Assembly (NCBI GenBank): GCA_036639955.1
Contig: JAVWHP010000001.1
Location: forward strand, 62,001-126,000
Source of the DNA: JAVWHP01 sp036639955
GTDB lineage: Bacteria > Bacillota_I > Bacilli_A > Erysipelotrichales > Erysipelotrichaceae
Direction: 5' to 3'
DNA length: 64,000 nt
Shown here: positions 62,345 to 64,000 of the stretch, piece by piece
Layout: each line of letters begins with the position of its first letter
Position numbering within the stretch: the stretch's first letter is position 1
Program-made: the position numbers and the translations under genes
Notes under the pieces: model-generated
What the model was told of the DNA's origin: nothing
Seen by the model: only the letters and a program-made list of their open reading frames with translations
Databases searched by the model: none

Positions 62345-63283
62345 TTATATACAGTTAAAGCATCTTAAAAAATATATCCACATTGTAAGTGTTATAGATG
62401 ATAATAGCGTTGTCATTACAACTACACTTGAACTTAGTATTTCATCATTATTCATATTCTTGGCCATTATATAACAACTAGGTGTAGTTGGGGCTCCTAA
62501 CATAATTAGAATTGCTATCATTTTATCTCCTGTAAAGCCCATAGCAATAGCTATTGGTAAAAATATCATTGGTTGTAATAATAGTTTTATAAAAGTTGCT
62601 ACAATTGTCGGTTTAAGCTTAGTAATGGCTTCTTTTCCTTTAAACCCTGCTCCTATTGCTATTAATGCTAAAGGGCTCGCTAACACCGCGAAACTATGCA
62701 CAACCTTATCAGCTAACACTGGCATATCAACACTAAACACCGAAAAGAACATTCCTAGCATAATTCCAATTAATATTGGATTTTTTATAACTCTTATTAG
62801 TGTTTGTTTTAAGTTATGAGGTTCACCATCATTAGACTCCATACTTAAAACAAACACTGCATATATATTATATAATGGCACAGCACCTATAATCATAAGT
62901 GGTGACATACCAACACTTCCATATATATTCATTATAAAAGCTATCCCTAATACAGCAGCACTTCCTCTAAAGGATGCTTGAACAAAAGCCCCTATTATAC
63001 TTTTGTCCTTAATAAACATTTTAGCAACAAAATATATAGTCCAAAAACAAATGGTAGTTACTATCATACAAAACAAAACATATTTAAGATCAAAGTTATC
63101 TTTTATATTAGCATTAGCCACATCTTCAAATAATAGTAATGGAAGTGTAACCTGATAATTAAAACGATTAGCAGCATTAACAAAACCATCATCTAATACA
63201 TGATATCTCTTTAATAAATAACCTATAACTATAACTATAAAGATTGGTAATGTAGCATTAATTGAAAACATAAAATTATCCAT
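62345..63283 (-). CDS. AEC family transporter (auxin efflux carrier type)
   Basis: 312 aa, about ten membrane segments. N-terminal block FVNAANRFNYQVTLPLLLFE and C-terminal AILIMLGAPTTPSCYIMAKN are typical of bacterial AEC permeases (malate/MdcF-like). Substrate unknown. GAGGTGAGATT precedes the ATG. Confidence 0.88.
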   Translation of the reverse strand: MDNFMFSINATLPIFIVIVIGYLLKRYHVLDDGFVNAANRFNYQVTLPLLLFEDVANANIKDNFDLKYVLFCMIVTTICFWTIYFVAKMFIKDKSIIGAFVQASFRGSAAVLGIAFIMNIYGSVGMSPLMIIGAVPLYNIYAVFVLSMESNDGEPHNLKQTLIRVIKNPILIGIMLGMFFSVFSVDMPVLADKVVHSFAVLASPLALIAIGAGFKGKEAITKLKPTIVATFIKLLLQPMIFLPIAIAMGFTGDKMIAILIMLGAPTTPSCYIMAKNMNNDEILSSSVVVMTTLLSSITLTMWIYFLRCFNCI

Positions 63284-63339
63284 AATCTCACCTCAGTGCT
63301 TATTATTATAGATTTATTTATATCCAAAGTAAAGTTTAA

Positions 63340-63735
63340 TTAACTCTTTTTATCAAATTTAGTTCTACATTGAGGACATGTAATAGTAATATTACCATGT
63401 CCTTTAGGAACTCTAACATTTTTTTTACATTGAGGACACTTAAAGTATTTATAATCTTTACGGTCCCTCCATCTCTTCTTTATAAAATTAACTTTATTTC
63501 TTATTGGTTGACTTAATGTCATAAACTTAACATTCTCATTATAACGTTTAACATAGTTCTTAGATAATATTCTAAAGTAAGTATACCCTAAAGGTATTAA
63601 AGCAATCAGTACTAATATTTGATTACCACTAAAGATTCCTATAAAAGTTAATATAGTATATAAAACAAATATCCATATTGAATATTGGTCTACTCCATGT
63701 CTTCCATACATAAATCTCATAAATTTTTCTTTCAT
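63340..63735 (-). CDS. membrane protein with C-terminal zinc ribbon
   Basis: 131 aa with two adjacent hydrophobic segments (about 19-36 and 40-55), a basic middle and a C-terminal zinc ribbon: FKCPQCKKNVRVPKGHGNIT, ITCPQCRTKFDKKS (2x CPQC). Related in design to the protein at 19149-19562. AGGAGGT precedes ATG. Function unknown. Confidence 0.75.
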   Translation of the reverse strand: MKEKFMRFMYGRHGVDQYSIWIFVLYTILTFIGIFSGNQILVLIALIPLGYTYFRILSKNYVKRYNENVKFMTLSQPIRNKVNFIKKRWRDRKDYKYFKCPQCKKNVRVPKGHGNITITCPQCRTKFDKKS

Positions 63736-63847
63736 AAAATACCTCCTAGTTTATGTATCATTATAACATACTTTACATATGTAACTGTGCCAGAATTATT
63801 GTTAATTATGTGATTATTTATGTTATACTATTTCTGGAGGTATTAAC

Positions 63848-64000
63848 ATGAATAATTTAGAACAAGATATAATAAAGTCTGCTGAAAGTTTCATAGAATT
63901 ATATAAATCAAATGGAACATTTGATTATAGTACTGCTAGTCTTTACACAATAGATGAAATGTTAAATGATCTTCATCTTAATAAACCTACTGATATAGAA
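63848..64000 (+). CDS. partial unknown protein, 3' end outside window
   Basis: 51 codons visible: MNNLEQDIIKSAESFIELYK, then SNGTFDYSTASLYTIDEMLN. GGAGG lies eight bases before the ATG. Soluble, helical, acidic; too short to assign. Confidence 0.55.
   Translation, partial: MNNLEQDIIKSAESFIELYKSNGTFDYSTASLYTIDEMLNDLHLNKPTDIE

Overview
The window is AT-rich (roughly 30% GC by eye) and comes from an anaerobic, spore-forming, Gram-positive fermenter. The signs are a spoIIGA-sigE-sigG cluster, a ylmC-like gene, sepF-ylmH-divIVA-ileS, T-box leaders on pheST and ileS, pyruvate formate-lyase with its activase, AdhE, [FeFe]-hydrogenases and collagen-like exosporium proteins. I infer an Erysipelotrichia-like or neighbouring low-GC Firmicute (Thomasclavelia/Coprobacillus type); the exact taxon cannot be fixed from the sequence alone. 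Almost all genes lie on the minus strand.

Layout. 1-1.3 kb: 5' part of prfC. 1.4-10.1 kb: a collagen-like exosporium gene split by a 7.3 kb insertion bounded by 13-bp inverted repeats (1996-2008 and 9322-9334). The insertion carries a large serine recombinase, decayed Tn916-type orf7/orf8 modules, a lactococcin-972-type bacteriocin operon (bacteriocin, 720-aa membrane protein, ABC ATPase) and a truncated transposase. 10.3-13.3 kb: secreted metalloprotease, lipoprotein, GH1 6-phospho-beta-glucosidase. 13.5-16.4 kb (plus strand): AGCS symporter and a TPP-riboswitch-controlled thiC. 16.5-19 kb: cysK-cysE-asnA. 20.2-26.8 kb: nucleoid protein, orphan EIIA, YhaM-like nuclease, a glycosyltransferase fused to RecX, a flippase-like protein and a second glycosyltransferase, the last three probably making membrane glycolipids or lipoteichoic acid anchors. 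26.9-29.6 kb: adhE behind two Rex-like operators. 29.9-40.8 kb: translation and division block (YebC, PheT, PheS, TrmH-type methylase, IleS, DivIVA, YlmH, SepF). 41-45.3 kb: hemerythrin-GGDEF-EAL protein, YlmC, SigG, SigE, SpoIIGA. 46-52.2 kb: DNA glycosylase, RimO, an AsnB lacking its glutaminase nucleophile, a ComK-like protein, a GT51 transglycosylase, YneF and a SirA-like protein. 52.2-56.8 kb: a four-gene hydrogenase/signalling operon (SpoIIE-type phosphatase, PAS-containing sensory [FeFe]-hydrogenase, thioredoxin-fold ferredoxin, group B-like [FeFe]-hydrogenase). 57.5-60.9 kb: pyruvate formate-lyase split into a 665-aa core and a 77-aa glycyl-radical subunit, plus thioredoxin and PflA. 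61.3-64 kb: CorA, an AEC transporter, a zinc-ribbon membrane protein and a partial gene.

Together these describe pyruvate fermentation to formate, acetyl-CoA and ethanol with H2 metabolism. AdhE appears tied to NADH/NAD+ through Rex, and the sporulation, competence-like and exosporium genes fit an endospore former. The accessory element adds a bacteriocin at the cost of the exosporium gene it interrupts.
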